DNA of 64,000 nt from Clostridiaceae bacterium (GCA_902363625.1 CABJAS010000001.1:364673-428672); one strand, 5' to 3'. Counted from the first letter of the stretch, positions 54,316 to 63,907 are shown. Numbers and translations: made by a program. Notes: a model not told the origin generated them from the sequence alone.

Positions 54316-55030
54316 CATTATTTTTAATTTTCTCTAATAAAACGGCTTCTTCTTTATCCAATACTCTGTTTTCTAAAAGATCGGGACGACGCTCCCATGT
54401 TTTTTTTAATGACTGATATAAACGCCAGCGGCGAATATTTTCATGATGACCGCTAAGTAAAACATCCGGCACACTTTTTTCATCATAAACCATAGGGCGT
54501 GTATATTGCGGAAATTCCAGTAAGCCATTAGAAAAACTATCGTCCTGATGACTTTCTTGTGTAATCGCACCATCTAACAGACGAATCACAGCGTCACTTA
54601 CTACCATGCTTCCCAGCTCACCACCAGTCAGGACGTAATCACCGATTGAAATCTCCATATCGCAATAATCGCGAATACGCTCATCATAGCCTTCATAATG
54701 TCCACAGATAATAATTAAATGGGAGCAACGTGATAGCTTAGCAGCAACTGTCTGCTTAAACTGCTGTCCGGTTGGACACATTAAAATAGTAAGACTTTCC
54801 TTTGTCTGGATCGCTTTTAAACAATCGATTACAGGCTGGCATTGCAGAACCATACCTTGCCCGCCGCCGTAAGGATAATCATCTACTTTCTTATGTTTAT
54901 TCTCTGCATACTCGCGAAAATCATGGATTTCAACAGAAACAACGCCACTTTCAATCGCTCTTGAAATGATAGACGTTTTTAAAAAGCCCTCAAACATTTC
55001 CGGAAACAAAGATAAAATATCAATTTTCAT
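54305..55030 (-). CDS. trmD: tRNA (guanine-N1-)-methyltransferase
   Basis: Makes m1G37, which guards reading frame. SPOUT (trefoil knot) fold: IDILSLFPEMFEGFL at the start, GGGQGMVLQCQP, and the knot segments HYEGYDERIRDY, EISIGDYVLTGGELGSMV. Length is 241 aa. Start at the ATG at 55030, one base after the rimM stop; GAAGG upstream. Confidence 0.97.
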   Translation of the reverse strand: MKIDILSLFPEMFEGFLKTSIISRAIESGVVSVEIHDFREYAENKHKKVDDYPYGGGQGMVLQCQPVIDCLKAIQTKESLTILMCPTGQQFKQTVAAKLSRCSHLIIICGHYEGYDERIRDYCDMEISIGDYVLTGGELGSMVVSDAVIRLLDGAITQESHQDDSFSNGLLEFPQYTRPMVYDEKSVPDVLLSGHHENIRRWRLYQSLKKTWERRPDLLENRVLDKEEAVLLEKIKNNVDL

Positions 55031-55031
55031 A

Positions 55032-55532
55032 CTACATGCCTTCCAACTGATTGAAACGGATATACTTCTCGCTGATTTTTTCTTCCAAAATGAAAGCCTC
55101 AATATAAGGAATCAGCAGTTGTTTTCCATCCTCTTTTTTCACAACTAAAATATCATAACGTGGATTTTCCATAATGGAAGTCACCGTTCCCACGTACACT
55201 TCATGCTGATTATATACCTTGCAGTCAATCAAATCCTGATAGAAGTATTCATCTTCTCCCAATAAATTCGGATCATAATCGCCGTATATTTCATAATCTC
55301 GATACTTTTCAACCAGATTAATATCTTCATGGTCTTTAAATGTCACTAACTCCACACCCTTATGCTGACGGTGACGAAGGCATTCTAACGTCAGTGCTTC
55401 TGTGCCTTTTGTAAGAGTAATCTTCTTTCCTTTTTTAAATCGTTCCGCTGCAAACGATGAAACAGATTTAATTTTAACTTCCCCTTTAATGCCATGGGTT
55501 CCTACCACTTTTCCGATATATAATTGTTCCAT
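55032..55532 (-). CDS. rimM: Ribosome maturation factor RimM
   Basis: 30S maturation factor with a PRC-barrel C-terminal domain. YIGKVVGTHGIKGEVKIK is the family start, YYQDLIDC-like strand (FYQDLIDCKVYN) marks the PRC barrel. Length is 166 aa. Start at the ATG at 55532 with GGAGG upstream. Hairpin upstream lies between khpA and rimM. Confidence 0.95.
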   Translation of the reverse strand: MEQLYIGKVVGTHGIKGEVKIKSVSSFAAERFKKGKKITLTKGTEALTLECLRHRQHKGVELVTFKDHEDINLVEKYRDYEIYGDYDPNLLGEDEYFYQDLIDCKVYNQHEVYVGTVTSIMENPRYDILVVKKEDGKQLLIPYIEAFILEEKISEKYIRFNQLEGM

Positions 55533-55543
55533 TGTTCCTCCAT

Positions 55544-55572
55544 TAAAAAATAGATGTGAGAACACATCTATT
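55544..55572 (-). terminator. Terminator-like hairpin between khpA and rimM
   Basis: AATAGATGTG and CACATCTATT make a ten-pair stem with a four-base loop, then six T on the minus strand. It overlaps the khpA stop, so it likely reduces read-through into rimM-trmD. Confidence 0.8.
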
Positions 55573-55819
55573 CATATGATTCAAACTTAATCGTTACTTT
55601 CTTTTCTGACAAAACACCAGTGACTGACATTAACTGTCTGATGGCGCTTGCCATTGCCCCTTTTTTACCGATCAGCTTTGCAATATCATCATGCGTTGCA
55701 TAGACATATAAAACGATCTCATTTTCTTCTAAAGAAGGCATTTCCTTTACTTTAAGATGTTCTTTATCATCGACCAAATCCACACAGATATCGTGTAAGA
55801 TTTTTACGTAGTCCATCAT
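55568..55819 (-). CDS. khpA: KH-domain RNA-binding protein KhpA
   Basis: Small single-KH-domain RNA-binding protein (YlqC), 83 aa. The GxxG loop appears as LIGKKGAMASAIRQLM. It works with KhpB in relatives and affects cell division and translation. Start overlaps the rpsP stop by one base. Order rpsP-khpA-rimM-trmD-rplS is standard. Confidence 0.93.
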   Translation of the reverse strand: MMDYVKILHDICVDLVDDKEHLKVKEMPSLEENEIVLYVYATHDDIAKLIGKKGAMASAIRQLMSVTGVLSEKKVTIKFESYE

Positions 55820-56091
55820 TATTTTCCAGCTTTTGCGTCAGCGAATTTTTTGATGATTCCAGCTTTTGATAATAAGTTTTTAACTGTATCTGAAGGCTGA
55901 GCTCCAACGTTTAACCATTTCATTACAGCTTCTTCATTAATCGTTACTTGTGCTGGATTTTTAGTTGGATCATAAGTTCCTAATTGTTCAATGAAACGAC
56001 CATCTCTAGGTGATCTTGAATCTGCTGCTACGATTCTATAAAATGGTGCTTTTTTAGCTCCCATACGTTTTAATCTTAATTTTACTGCCAT
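55819..56091 (-). CDS. rpsP: 30S ribosomal protein S16
   Basis: Small-subunit assembly protein. [19 protein letters not shown] and [20 protein letters not shown] are diagnostic. Length is 90 aa. First gene of the operon; AAGGAGAAAATAC before the ATG, promoter about 35 bases further up. Confidence 0.97.
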   Translation of the reverse strand: MAVKLRLKRMGAKKAPFYRIVAADSRSPRDGRFIEQLGTYDPTKNPAQVTINEEAVMKWLNVGAQPSDTVKNLLSKAGIIKKFADAKAGK

Positions 56092-56126
56092 GTATTTTCT
56101 CCTTTATATTAAATGTTTACTGGTAC

Positions 56127-56154
56127 ATAATACCATATTATTTTCTTCTGTCAA
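56127..56154 (-). promoter_or_regulatory. Promoter of rpsP-khpA-rimM-trmD, extended -10
   Basis: TTGACA, 16 bases, TATTAT preceded by TGG, on the minus strand; 35 bases upstream of rpsP. Confidence 0.8.
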
Positions 56155-56179
56155 GTATTTTTACTTAACAGCATAAATT

Positions 56180-58327
56180 TTATGGGTGGATCATCGTTAA
56201 TGCTACTTTTTTCTTAACTGTATCTACACTGTCTACCCAAACTGTAATAATATCACCTACATTGACTTTATCTAATGGATGTCTTACTCTTGTTTTCGCC
56301 ATTTTAGAGATATGAACCAGTCCGTCATTCTTCAGCCCGATATCCACAAACGCTCCAAAATCAACTACATTTCTGACTGTTCCCTGCAATTCCAATCCTA
56401 CAGACAGATCATCAATATTTAAAATATCTTTTTTCAAGATAGCACTTTGATAATGATCCCTTGGTGTTCTCAATGGGCTTTTCAAGCAATCAATAATATC
56501 TTCCAATGTATACATATCAATCTTTAGTTTATCAGCTAACTCATTAAGATCCAGCTGCTTTAAACCGTCATTTAATTCCTTAGTTCCGATCTGCTGAACC
56601 GTAAATCCCAAATCGTTCAGTAAACGCTGCGTAGCTTCATAGCTTTCCGGGTGAATAGCTGTCTGATCCAGTGGATTGATTCCATCTAAAATACGCAGAA
56701 AGCCAATCGCCTGCATGTATGATTTCGGACCTAATTTAGGCACTTCCTGAATCTGCCTGCGATCATTAAAACGACCGATTTTTTCACGGTAGCTGACAAT
56801 ATTTTTAGCGATTGTCGCTGAGCATCCGGAAACATATTGCAGTAAAGAAGGCGAAGCCGTATTAATATTTACTCCTACTTGGTTTACGGATTTTGTAACG
56901 ACAAACTCCAGCTGCTCCCCTAAACGCTTTTGATTCATATCATGCTGATACTGTCCGACACTGATTGCCTTTGGTTCGATTTTTACCAATTCTGCCAAAG
57001 GATCCTGAAGTCTTCTGGCAATGGAAACCGCTGAACGTTCCTCTACCTGATAATCAGGAAATTCTTCTTTTGCCACTTTGCTGGCACTATATACAGAAGC
57101 CCCTGCTTCCGACACAATAACATAAGCCACATTCAGATTTTCTTCTTTGATTACTTTGGCGATAAAAGCCTCTGTTTCACGGCTGGCTGTCCCATTTCCA
57201 ATCGCAATTACTTCAACCTGATACTGTTTTACCAGTTTTACGACTTTGCGTATATCATGAGAATAATCCGCTTTTGGCAAAGTCGGATAAATCTTATCAA
57301 TCGTCAATACCTTTCCGGTTGGATCAATCACTGCCAGTTTGCATCCTGTTCTAAAAGCCGGATCAACACCTAAGATCGTTTTATCTTTTAACGGCGGCTG
57401 CATTAATAATTTTTCTAAATTGATTGAGAATACTTCTAATGCTTGCAATTCTGCCTTTTCAGTCAGTTCACTGCGAATTTCTCTTTCGATCGAAGGATAC
57501 AACAAACGTTTAAATCCATCTTCAACAGCTTCTTTAATCACTTCTTTTGCGATTGTTTCCTTATTGCGGATAAATCCATAAAGAATATAATCTAAAAAAC
57601 GTTCCTTATCATAATCAAAAGAAACACTGATAACTTTTTCATTTTCCGCACGGTTAATCGCTAAAATACGGTGTGGAACAATATATTTTAAACGTTCACT
57701 GAATTGATAATACATTTCATACGTTTTATTTTCATCGGTATGTTTTTTCTTTTCTTTGGTTATAATGACACCTGTCTTATACAGCATATCCTTCACATAT
57801 TTACGATATTTGACTTGATCTGCCATATTTTCCGCGATGATATCTTTAGCGCCATTGATAGCCACCTGCTCATCCGCAACATTTTCATTTATATACTTCT
57901 TCGCCTCTAACATCACATCCCCGCTTCTAGGCAAAGATAACAGCCACTGACTTAACGGCTCCAAGCCATTTGCTTTTGCTATAATCGCACGAGTCTTCTT
58001 TTTTTCTTTGAATGGGCGATAAATATCTTCTAATTCACTTAGCTTTTCACATTTTAGGATATCTGCCTTCAATGTTTCATCCAGCATTCCCTTTTCATCA
58101 ATCAAACGAATGATATCTTCCTTACGTTTATTTAAACTGATGCCATACTCATATATTTTTTCAATTTCTCTGATCTGATCTTCATTTAATGCACCGGTTA
58201 CCTCTTTACGATAACGCGCAATAAAAGGAACAGTATTTCCCTCTTCTAATAAAGTCAATACTTTTTCAACCTGACTCTTCGTGATTTCCAACGTTTTTGC
58301 AACTTGTTCTATGACTTGTTTATCCAT
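56180..58327 (-). CDS. tex: Tex-family RNA-binding protein (S1 domain)
   Basis: Transcription accessory factor Tex (YdcI in Bacillus), 715 aa. Domain order: N-terminal helical region; YqgF-like RNase H fold starting ILGVDPAFRTGCKLAVID; helix-hairpin-helix region NINTASPSLLQYVSGCSA, and REKIGRFNDRRQI; C-terminal S1 domain GTVRNVVDFGAFVDIGLKND-type, ending at the last residues. No neighbour coupling; its own promoter. Confidence 0.95.
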   Translation of the reverse strand: MDKQVIEQVAKTLEITKSQVEKVLTLLEEGNTVPFIARYRKEVTGALNEDQIREIEKIYEYGISLNKRKEDIIRLIDEKGMLDETLKADILKCEKLSELEDIYRPFKEKKKTRAIIAKANGLEPLSQWLLSLPRSGDVMLEAKKYINENVADEQVAINGAKDIIAENMADQVKYRKYVKDMLYKTGVIITKEKKKHTDENKTYEMYYQFSERLKYIVPHRILAINRAENEKVISVSFDYDKERFLDYILYGFIRNKETIAKEVIKEAVEDGFKRLLYPSIEREIRSELTEKAELQALEVFSINLEKLLMQPPLKDKTILGVDPAFRTGCKLAVIDPTGKVLTIDKIYPTLPKADYSHDIRKVVKLVKQYQVEVIAIGNGTASRETEAFIAKVIKEENLNVAYVIVSEAGASVYSASKVAKEEFPDYQVEERSAVSIARRLQDPLAELVKIEPKAISVGQYQHDMNQKRLGEQLEFVVTKSVNQVGVNINTASPSLLQYVSGCSATIAKNIVSYREKIGRFNDRRQIQEVPKLGPKSYMQAIGFLRILDGINPLDQTAIHPESYEATQRLLNDLGFTVQQIGTKELNDGLKQLDLNELADKLKIDMYTLEDIIDCLKSPLRTPRDHYQSAILKKDILNIDDLSVGLELQGTVRNVVDFGAFVDIGLKNDGLVHISKMAKTRVRHPLDKVNVGDIITVWVDSVDTVKKKVALTMIHP

Positions 58328-58353
58328 TTCACAACTTCCTTTCTTGCCTTAAA

Positions 58354-58382
58354 ATCATAGCATTCTCTTATCATGAATACAA
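58354..58382 (-). promoter_or_regulatory. Promoter of tex
   Basis: TTGTAT, 17 bases, TATGAT on the minus strand, 27 bases upstream of tex; divergent from pepV. Confidence 0.65.
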
Positions 58383-58454
58383 GTCTTGACATCTTCAAAC
58401 TTTTTGAATATTTTCATTTAATTTATGATACAATAATCATCAAGAGGTGATAAT

Positions 58455-59822
58455 ATGATAGATTTTAAAAAAGCGATTGATGATCAGTTCGATCAATTGA
58501 TCAAAGATATGGCTGATTTAGTTTCAGTAAACTCTGTTCTTGATGAAACAACAGCGAAAGAAAATCAGCCATTTGGAAAAGCAAACCGAGACGTCTTAGA
58601 TAAGATGCTGGCAATCGGTCAGCGTGACGGTTATGTAACTAAGGATGTCGATGGATATGCCGGTCATATCGATATTGGCAGTGGTGATGAAGTCGTAGCC
58701 GTATTAGGACATCTGGATGTTGTACCGGTAAATGAAAGCGGATGGGCAACTCCGCCATTTGAATTGACTCAGGTCGGCAATAAATATTTTGGACGCGGAA
58801 CCAGCGATGACAAAGGACCGTTGCTTGCTGCTTACTATGCCGCTAAGATCGTTGAAAAAAGTGGGTTAGAAACACGCAAAAAGATGCGTATTATTTTTGG
58901 CTGCAATGAAGAATCCGGATCAAAATGTATGAAATACTATTTCACAAAAGAACCTTTCCCAAATATGGGATTTACTCCCGATGCCAACTTCCCTGTTGTT
59001 TATGGTGAAAAAAAAGGTGTTCAATTTCATATCAGCGGACACGTTCAAGAAGATGTATTAATTTCTCTTCATGCCGGCAGTGTTGTCAACATTGTTCCTG
59101 AAAAAGCCACGGCCGTTTTAAAAGGAACAAAACAACAGTACGAACAGGCTTTCCAGCAATTTTTAAGTGATAAACAATTGACAGGTACGATTCAATCAGA
59201 CGCTGCGACAACGACAATTGAATTGACCGGAAAATCAAGTCACGCATCTTTACCGCATTTAGGACGCAACGCGGTTGTCTTACTTTCAGAATTTTTAAAT
59301 ACCGTTATTTCAAATCCTGTCGTTGATTTTATCGCAAAATACTTTACAGATGATTACTACGCCAAAAAGCTGGGCTTTGGCTTCACTGGTCAGATGGGAC
59401 CATTAACTTTAAGCGTTGGTATTGTGCATTATGAAAATTCTGAACTTAATATTTATTTAGACCTGCGTTGTCCCCATGAATTAGACAGTGATAAAATGCT
59501 GGGATGTATGCATCAGGCTATTGATCCTTACGGATTTAAGGAGGAGCATCACATCGGTTCTCACCTATTTGTTGATCCTGATTCAGAATTGATTCAGGGA
59601 TTGCATCAGGCTTATGTCGACTGTACAGGTGACCTAGAAGCTAAACCACAAGCCATTGGCGGAGGCACGTATGCCAAGACAATGCCAAATTGTGTCGCTT
59701 TTGGACCGGAATTCCCCGGTACCGATAACCAAATCCACCAAAATAATGAATTTGTGGACATTGATGAACTAAAATTGGCAGTTTTGATTTATGCTAATGC
59801 ATTATATAATTTAATCAAATAG
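58455..59822 (+). CDS. pepV: Dipeptidase PepV (M20 family)
   Basis: Zinc-dependent dipeptidase acting in the cytoplasm on short peptides, including those with N-terminal D- or beta-amino acids. Metal-site motifs: GHLDVVP, GRGTSDDKGP and GCNEESGS. A lid domain follows at about residues 185-320 with TGKSSHASLPHLG, then a terminal catalytic part with IGGGTYAKTM. Length is 455 aa, slightly short of the Lactobacillus enzyme (about 470). SD AGAGGTGATAAT. Monocistronic, with a terminator. Confidence 0.93.
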   Translation: MIDFKKAIDDQFDQLIKDMADLVSVNSVLDETTAKENQPFGKANRDVLDKMLAIGQRDGYVTKDVDGYAGHIDIGSGDEVVAVLGHLDVVPVNESGWATPPFELTQVGNKYFGRGTSDDKGPLLAAYYAAKIVEKSGLETRKKMRIIFGCNEESGSKCMKYYFTKEPFPNMGFTPDANFPVVYGEKKGVQFHISGHVQEDVLISLHAGSVVNIVPEKATAVLKGTKQQYEQAFQQFLSDKQLTGTIQSDAATTTIELTGKSSHASLPHLGRNAVVLLSEFLNTVISNPVVDFIAKYFTDDYYAKKLGFGFTGQMGPLTLSVGIVHYENSELNIYLDLRCPHELDSDKMLGCMHQAIDPYGFKEEHHIGSHLFVDPDSELIQGLHQAYVDCTGDLEAKPQAIGGGTYAKTMPNCVAFGPEFPGTDNQIHQNNEFVDIDELKLAVLIYANALYNLIK

Positions 59823-59848
59823 AAAAGGCGCATCTGCGCCTTCTTTTA
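59823..59848. terminator. Bidirectional Rho-independent terminator
   Basis: AAGGCGC and GCGCCTT form a seven-pair stem with a four-base loop; TTCTTTT follows on the plus strand and TTTTCTATTT on the minus strand. Serves pepV and the convergent metA. Confidence 0.88.
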
Positions 59849-60787
59849 TTTCATATGTGATTTATCTCCAACCATATTCAAATCGTATGGGGTTTGCTGA
59901 TAAACATAGTAGTTCAGCCAGTTACTAAAAAGTAAATAAGCATGAGAACGCCATTTTACCTGAATTGCTTTACTACAGTCATTATCTTTATAATAATTCA
60001 TAGGAATATCAGGATTCAAGCCTTTATTGACATCACGGACATATTCATTATGTAAGGTTTCCGGATCATATTCGGGATGCCCGGTCACAAAAAATCTTGA
60101 ACCGTTAACAGAACCGATTAAGTAAGGTCCTGCTTCCTTTGAAGAAGCCAAGACATCTAAATCATCAAATTTTAGGATATCTTTTTCTAATAAAGTCGTA
60201 TAGCGTGAATGGGGTGCATAAAACTGAAAATCAAATCCGCGCAGGATTTTACGTTTCATCTTTTTAACGTTCGTTTCATGGTCATATACTCCCGACAGTT
60301 TTTTATCTAAGCGATACTTATTGATGCCATAAAAATAATGGAGTGCTGCCTGAGCTGCCCAACAGATATAAAAAGTGCTGAATACATTGGTTTTAGACCA
60401 CTCCAAAATTTGAGTAAACTCTTCCCAATAGTCAACTTCTTCAAAAGAAAGTTTTTCCACCGGCGCACCTGTAATAATCATACCATCATACTTATTTTCC
60501 TTAATTTCATCAAACGTATGATAAAAGGCTAATAAATGCTCCTGAGAGGTGTTTTTTGATTCATGACTCTTCATATGAATCCAGTCTACATCAATCTGCA
60601 GCGGTGTATTTGACAGCATGCGCAGCAATTGTGTCTCAGTCACTATTTTTGTCGGCATAATATTCAAAACAATAAGTTTTAAAGGACGGATATGCTGTGA
60701 ATCCGCTCTGGAAGTCGGCATTACAAAGATGTTTTCACTTTCCAGTATTTTTTTAGCCGGTAAGGCATCAGGTATTCTAATAGGCAT
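59846..60787 (-). CDS. metA: Homoserine O-acetyltransferase, MetA family (E111 type)
   Basis: First committed step of methionine synthesis, acylating homoserine. Class I glutamine-amidotransferase-like fold: catalytic Cys142 in FYICWAAQAAL, and GHPEYD with the catalytic Glu; HSRYTTL contributes further active-site residues. Residue 111 is Glu (TGAPVE); in the family Glu111 selects acetyl-CoA and Gly111 succinyl-CoA, so this should be an O-acetyltransferase despite the usual succinyltransferase label. Length is 313 aa. No other methionine gene lies nearby. Confidence 0.93.
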   Translation of the reverse strand: MPIRIPDALPAKKILESENIFVMPTSRADSQHIRPLKLIVLNIMPTKIVTETQLLRMLSNTPLQIDVDWIHMKSHESKNTSQEHLLAFYHTFDEIKENKYDGMIITGAPVEKLSFEEVDYWEEFTQILEWSKTNVFSTFYICWAAQAALHYFYGINKYRLDKKLSGVYDHETNVKKMKRKILRGFDFQFYAPHSRYTTLLEKDILKFDDLDVLASSKEAGPYLIGSVNGSRFFVTGHPEYDPETLHNEYVRDVNKGLNPDIPMNYYKDNDCSKAIQVKWRSHAYLLFSNWLNYYVYQQTPYDLNMVGDKSHMK

Positions 60788-60860
60788 CGTATCATCCTTT
60801 CTTTTAGCTAAAGTAACTATATCATTAACCCCTAGTCAATTCAATAAAAAATCAATCAAC

Positions 60861-60889
60861 TTGACTTAAAAACATTGCATATTTTATAA
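60861..60889 (+). promoter_or_regulatory. Promoter of tRNA-Leu
   Basis: TTGACT with TTATAA at a 17-base spacer (or TATAAG at 18), 24 bases before the tRNA 5' end. Confidence 0.65.
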
Positions 60890-60913
60890 GAATATGATAT
60901 AAATTTTATGTAT

Positions 60914-61001
60914 TGCAACTGTGGTGGAATTGGTATACACGTAAGTTTGAGGGACTTATGAACATTCGTTCGTGCAAGTTCAAGTCTTGTCAGTTGCACC
61001 A
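60914..61001 (+). tRNA. tRNA-Leu (anticodon GAG)
   Basis: Acceptor arms GCAACTG and CAGTTGC pair fully over seven bases and the encoded ACCA tail follows. Anticodon stem TAAGT/ACTTA with loop TTGAGGG gives anticodon GAG, reading CUC and CUU. A long variable arm (GAAC/GTTC hairpin) and the T-arm with TTCAAGT complete a class II tRNA-Leu. It stands alone, with promoter and terminator. Confidence 0.95.
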
Positions 61002-61013
61002 ATATACGATTTA

Positions 61014-61035
61014 AGAAGCCTTGGCTTCTTTTTTT
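61014..61035 (+). terminator. Rho-independent terminator after tRNA-Leu
   Basis: AGAAGCC and GGCTTCT form a seven-pair stem with a two-base loop as drawn (a four-base loop with six pairs is more realistic), then seven or more T. Confidence 0.85.
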
Positions 61036-61046
61036 GTTTATATAAA

Positions 61047-61071
61047 TTAAAAAAAGAATCTTGCGATTCTT
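61047..61071 (-). terminator. Rho-independent terminator after nagB
   Basis: AAGAATC and GATTCTT form a seven-pair stem with a four-base loop, followed by seven T on the minus strand. Confidence 0.85.
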
Positions 61072-61072
61072 C

Positions 61073-61804
61073 TTATTTATCTAATTTGCTTGCAGCACCT
61101 TCATCAATGATTAATGTAAAATCAGGATGTGTGCTCAAGATTGAAGCTGGTAAAGAAGTTGTTGGTTCATCTTCCACCAATCCTTTAATAGCAGTTGCTT
61201 TATTATCACCACAAGCGATTAAAACAACACGTTTAGCTTCCATAATATTTTTAATTCCCATTGTCACAGCATGAGTCGGCACATCTTCTAAGATACCATC
61301 GAAGAATAAACGCGCATTATCTTTACGAGTAGATTCATCTAATTCAATATAGTGTGTCACTGAGTCAAATGATGTCCCAGGTTCATTGAACCCAATATGT
61401 CCGTTAGAACCGATCCCCAATAATTGAAGATCAATTTGATTTTCTGCCAACATTGCATTATAACGGTCACATTCTGCCTGAATATCTTGATTTCCTTTTG
61501 GCACATTAACATTATTTAAATCAATATCCAAGAATTTAAATAAATGTTCAGTCATGAAATAATAATAACTTTGTGGATGAGTTGGTGCCAACCCATAATA
61601 TTCATCTAAGTTAAACGTATGAACATTTTTATAAGATGTCCCGTTCACCTTATGATCTTCTGCTAATAATTCATACATTCTGATCGGTGTAGATCCTGTT
61701 GCCAATCCTAAAATTGAATCCGGTTTTTCTTTAACCTGATCTCTAAAAATTTCAAACGCTTTTTGTGATGCTTCCTCGTAATCTTTTACTTTAATTACTT
61801 TCAT
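61073..61804 (-). CDS. nagB: Glucosamine-6-phosphate deaminase
   Basis: Converts glucosamine-6-P to fructose-6-P and ammonia, entering glycolysis. GLATGSTPIRMYELL, FNLDEYYGL and LGIGSNGHIGFNEPG are the family blocks, with the catalytic Asp in NLDEY. Length is 243 aa. Start at the ATG at 61804 with GGAGGGA upstream. It completes the pathway begun by nagA at 27.5 kb and shares an upstream region with ptsI. Confidence 0.96.
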   Translation of the reverse strand: MKVIKVKDYEEASQKAFEIFRDQVKEKPDSILGLATGSTPIRMYELLAEDHKVNGTSYKNVHTFNLDEYYGLAPTHPQSYYYFMTEHLFKFLDIDLNNVNVPKGNQDIQAECDRYNAMLAENQIDLQLLGIGSNGHIGFNEPGTSFDSVTHYIELDESTRKDNARLFFDGILEDVPTHAVTMGIKNIMEAKRVVLIACGDNKATAIKGLVEDEPTTSLPASILSTHPDFTLIIDEGAASKLDK

Positions 61805-61827
61805 ACAATCCCTCCTATCACATAAAA

Positions 61828-61855
61828 AGGATAACATTTTTACAGAAAATTTCAA
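61828..61855 (-). promoter_or_regulatory. Promoter of nagB
   Basis: TTGAAA, 16 bases, TATCCT on the minus strand, 24 bases before nagB. Confidence 0.65.
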
Positions 61856-61870
61856 GTGCTAGTTAAAAAA

Positions 61871-61885
61871 ATGTAAACGTTTAAA
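61871..61885. promoter_or_regulatory. cre-like site (possible CcpA operator) between nagB and ptsI
   Basis: ATGTAAACGTTTAAA matches the catabolite-responsive element consensus WTGNAANCGNWNNCW at all but one fixed position and holds a ten-base palindrome TAAACGTTTA. It is upstream of the nagB -35 and of the ptsI -10. Confidence 0.5.
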
Positions 61886-61958
61886 TAAATACACATAATC
61901 TCTTTATTTTTTAGCCATTTTAAGGTACAATAGTAACATATATGGAGGTGTTTTACAC

Positions 61959-63665
61959 ATGATAAAAGGTATAGCTGCATCTAGTGGAATTGCAATCGCA
62001 AAAGCTTATAAACTAGTAATGCCAGACTTAACAGTTACAAAAACAACAATTGAAGATGTGGAAAAAGAAATTGCTTGCTATGAAGAAGCAATGGCTAAAA
62101 CAGCAAAGGATTTGGAAATGATCAAAGAGGCTGCTTCTAAAAACTTATCTGCAGAAGAAGCGGCAGTATTTGATGCTCATGCTTTAGTATTGAGTGATCC
62201 AGAAATGAAATCTCAAGTTGAAGACAAGATCAAAAACGAAAAGATCAACGCTGCTGCTGCTCTTGATGAAGTAGCTAATACGTTTATCGCTATGTTTGAA
62301 TCAATGGATGATGATTATTTCAGAGAAAGAGCTGCTGACATTAAAGACGTTTCTCGTCGTTTATTAGCCGCTTTATTAGGTAAACAGTTACCTAACCCTG
62401 CTTTAATCGATGAAGAAGTTGTTATTATCGCAGATGACTTGACTCCATCTGATACAGCTCAATTAAATAAAAATCTAGTTAGAGGATTTGCTACAAACAT
62501 CGGAGGTAGAACTTCTCACTCAGCAATCATGGCAAGAAGTTTAGAAATTCCAGCTGTTGTTGCTTGTAAGACGATTACTTCTGAAGTTAATGACAACGAT
62601 ATGATTATCTTGGATGGTAGTGAAGGTTTAGTAATCATTAACCCTAGTGATGATGAAATCGCTACTTATGAAAAGAAACGTGATGACTACGTTGCTTATC
62701 GTGAAGAGTTAAAGAAATTAAAAGATGAAAAAACAGTGACTACTGATGGTCACCATGTTGAATTAGTGGCAAACATTGGTTCACCAAAAGATATTGAAGG
62801 TGTTTTGGAAAACGGCGGAGAGGGTGTCGGACTTTACAGAACTGAATTCTTATACATGGAATCAGCTGAGCTTCCTACTGAAGAAGAACAATTCAATGCT
62901 TACAAAGCTGTTCTTGAAGGAATCAACGGTCCTGTTGTTGTAAGAACATTAGATATTGGTGGAGATAAAGAAATTGCTGCTATCGACTTACCAAAAGAAA
63001 TGAATCCATTCTTAGGTGTTCGTGCAATTCGTTTATGCTTCCAAAGAGAAGATATCTTCAGAACTCAATTAAGAGCCTTACTGAGAGCTTCAGTTTATGG
63101 AGATTTAAGAATCATGTTCCCAATGATCGCTACTCTGCAAGAATTCAGACAAGCTAAAGCTTTGTTATTAGAAGAAAAAGAAAAATTAACAAACGAAGGT
63201 GTTGCTATTTCACCTAATATCCAAGTAGGTATTATGATTGAAATCCCTGCTGCTGCGGTATTAGCAGATCAGTTCGCTAAAGAAGTTGATTTCTTCTCAA
63301 TCGGAACAAATGACTTGATCCAATATACTTTCGCTGCTGACAGAATGTCATCTTCAATCTCTTATTTATATCAACCATTTAATCCATCAATCTTACGTTT
63401 AGTTAAAAATGTAATTGATGCTGCTCATAAAGAAGGAAAATGGGTTGGTATGTGTGGTGAGATGGCTGGTGAAGCTATGGCCGCTCCATTATTATTAGGA
63501 TTAGGACTTGATGAATTCTCAATGTCTGCTACATCTGTACTTGGGCAAAGAAAATTAATCAGAAGCCTTTCTAAAGTCGAAATGGAAAAATTAGCTAATG
63601 AAGCACTTCAAAAAGGAACAATGGAAGAAGTTGTGGAATTAGTAAAAGGTGCTACTGAACTTTAA
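61959..63665 (+). CDS. ptsI: Phosphotransferase system enzyme I
   Basis: Takes phosphate from PEP to HPr for PTS sugar uptake. N-terminal HPr-binding helical part (about 25-145), phosphohistidine motif [13 protein letters not shown] near residue 180, PEP-binding domain with FLGVRAIRL, the [14 protein letters not shown] motif and the catalytic Cys in GMCGEMAG. Length is 568 aa, typical. SD GGAGGTG. No ptsH adjacent, unlike in many Firmicutes. A TACAAT at 61926-61931 is a likely -10. Confidence 0.97.
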   Translation: MIKGIAASSGIAIAKAYKLVMPDLTVTKTTIEDVEKEIACYEEAMAKTAKDLEMIKEAASKNLSAEEAAVFDAHALVLSDPEMKSQVEDKIKNEKINAAAALDEVANTFIAMFESMDDDYFRERAADIKDVSRRLLAALLGKQLPNPALIDEEVVIIADDLTPSDTAQLNKNLVRGFATNIGGRTSHSAIMARSLEIPAVVACKTITSEVNDNDMIILDGSEGLVIINPSDDEIATYEKKRDDYVAYREELKKLKDEKTVTTDGHHVELVANIGSPKDIEGVLENGGEGVGLYRTEFLYMESAELPTEEEQFNAYKAVLEGINGPVVVRTLDIGGDKEIAAIDLPKEMNPFLGVRAIRLCFQREDIFRTQLRALLRASVYGDLRIMFPMIATLQEFRQAKALLLEEKEKLTNEGVAISPNIQVGIMIEIPAAAVLADQFAKEVDFFSIGTNDLIQYTFAADRMSSSISYLYQPFNPSILRLVKNVIDAAHKEGKWVGMCGEMAGEAMAAPLLLGLGLDEFSMSATSVLGQRKLIRSLSKVEMEKLANEALQKGTMEEVVELVKGATEL

Positions 63666-63672
63666 TAAAACG

Positions 63673-63706
63673 AAAACATAACCTCAACTGTGGTTATGTT
63701 TTTTTA
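63673..63706 (+). terminator. Rho-independent terminator after ptsI
   Basis: AACATAACC and GGTTATGTT form a nine-pair stem with an eight-base loop, followed by TTTTTT. The ~170 bases between it and the rRNA terminator are AT-rich and hold nothing I can name. Confidence 0.9.
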
Positions 63707-63875
63707 TACTCTTTTTTCCTTTATATACCTTAATTAAGTATATAGGAATCTCTATTCATTTATTTCCTATATCCTACATTCTCTATACAGGCAAGTAACA
63801 TATAATGATGCTTAGTCCTATTTATCCTATTCTTATCTTATAGGAGACTACATCTGCCTTCTTTATACTTAAATA

Positions 63876-63899
63876 CAAAAAAAGGAGGAAACCCTCCTC
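63876..63899 (-). terminator. Rho-independent terminator of the rRNA operon
   Basis: GGAGG and CCTCC form the core of the stem around GTTT, with seven T on the minus strand, nine bases past the 5S 3' end. Confidence 0.8.
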
Positions 63900-63907
63900 T
63901 CTTCTCT

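Noticed and set aside
63707..63875. Small ORFs and an inverted repeat around CTTAATTAAG between ptsI and the rRNA terminator
   Set aside because: The frames are 12 codons or shorter without SD, and the symmetric segment is pure A/T, as expected by chance in this composition.
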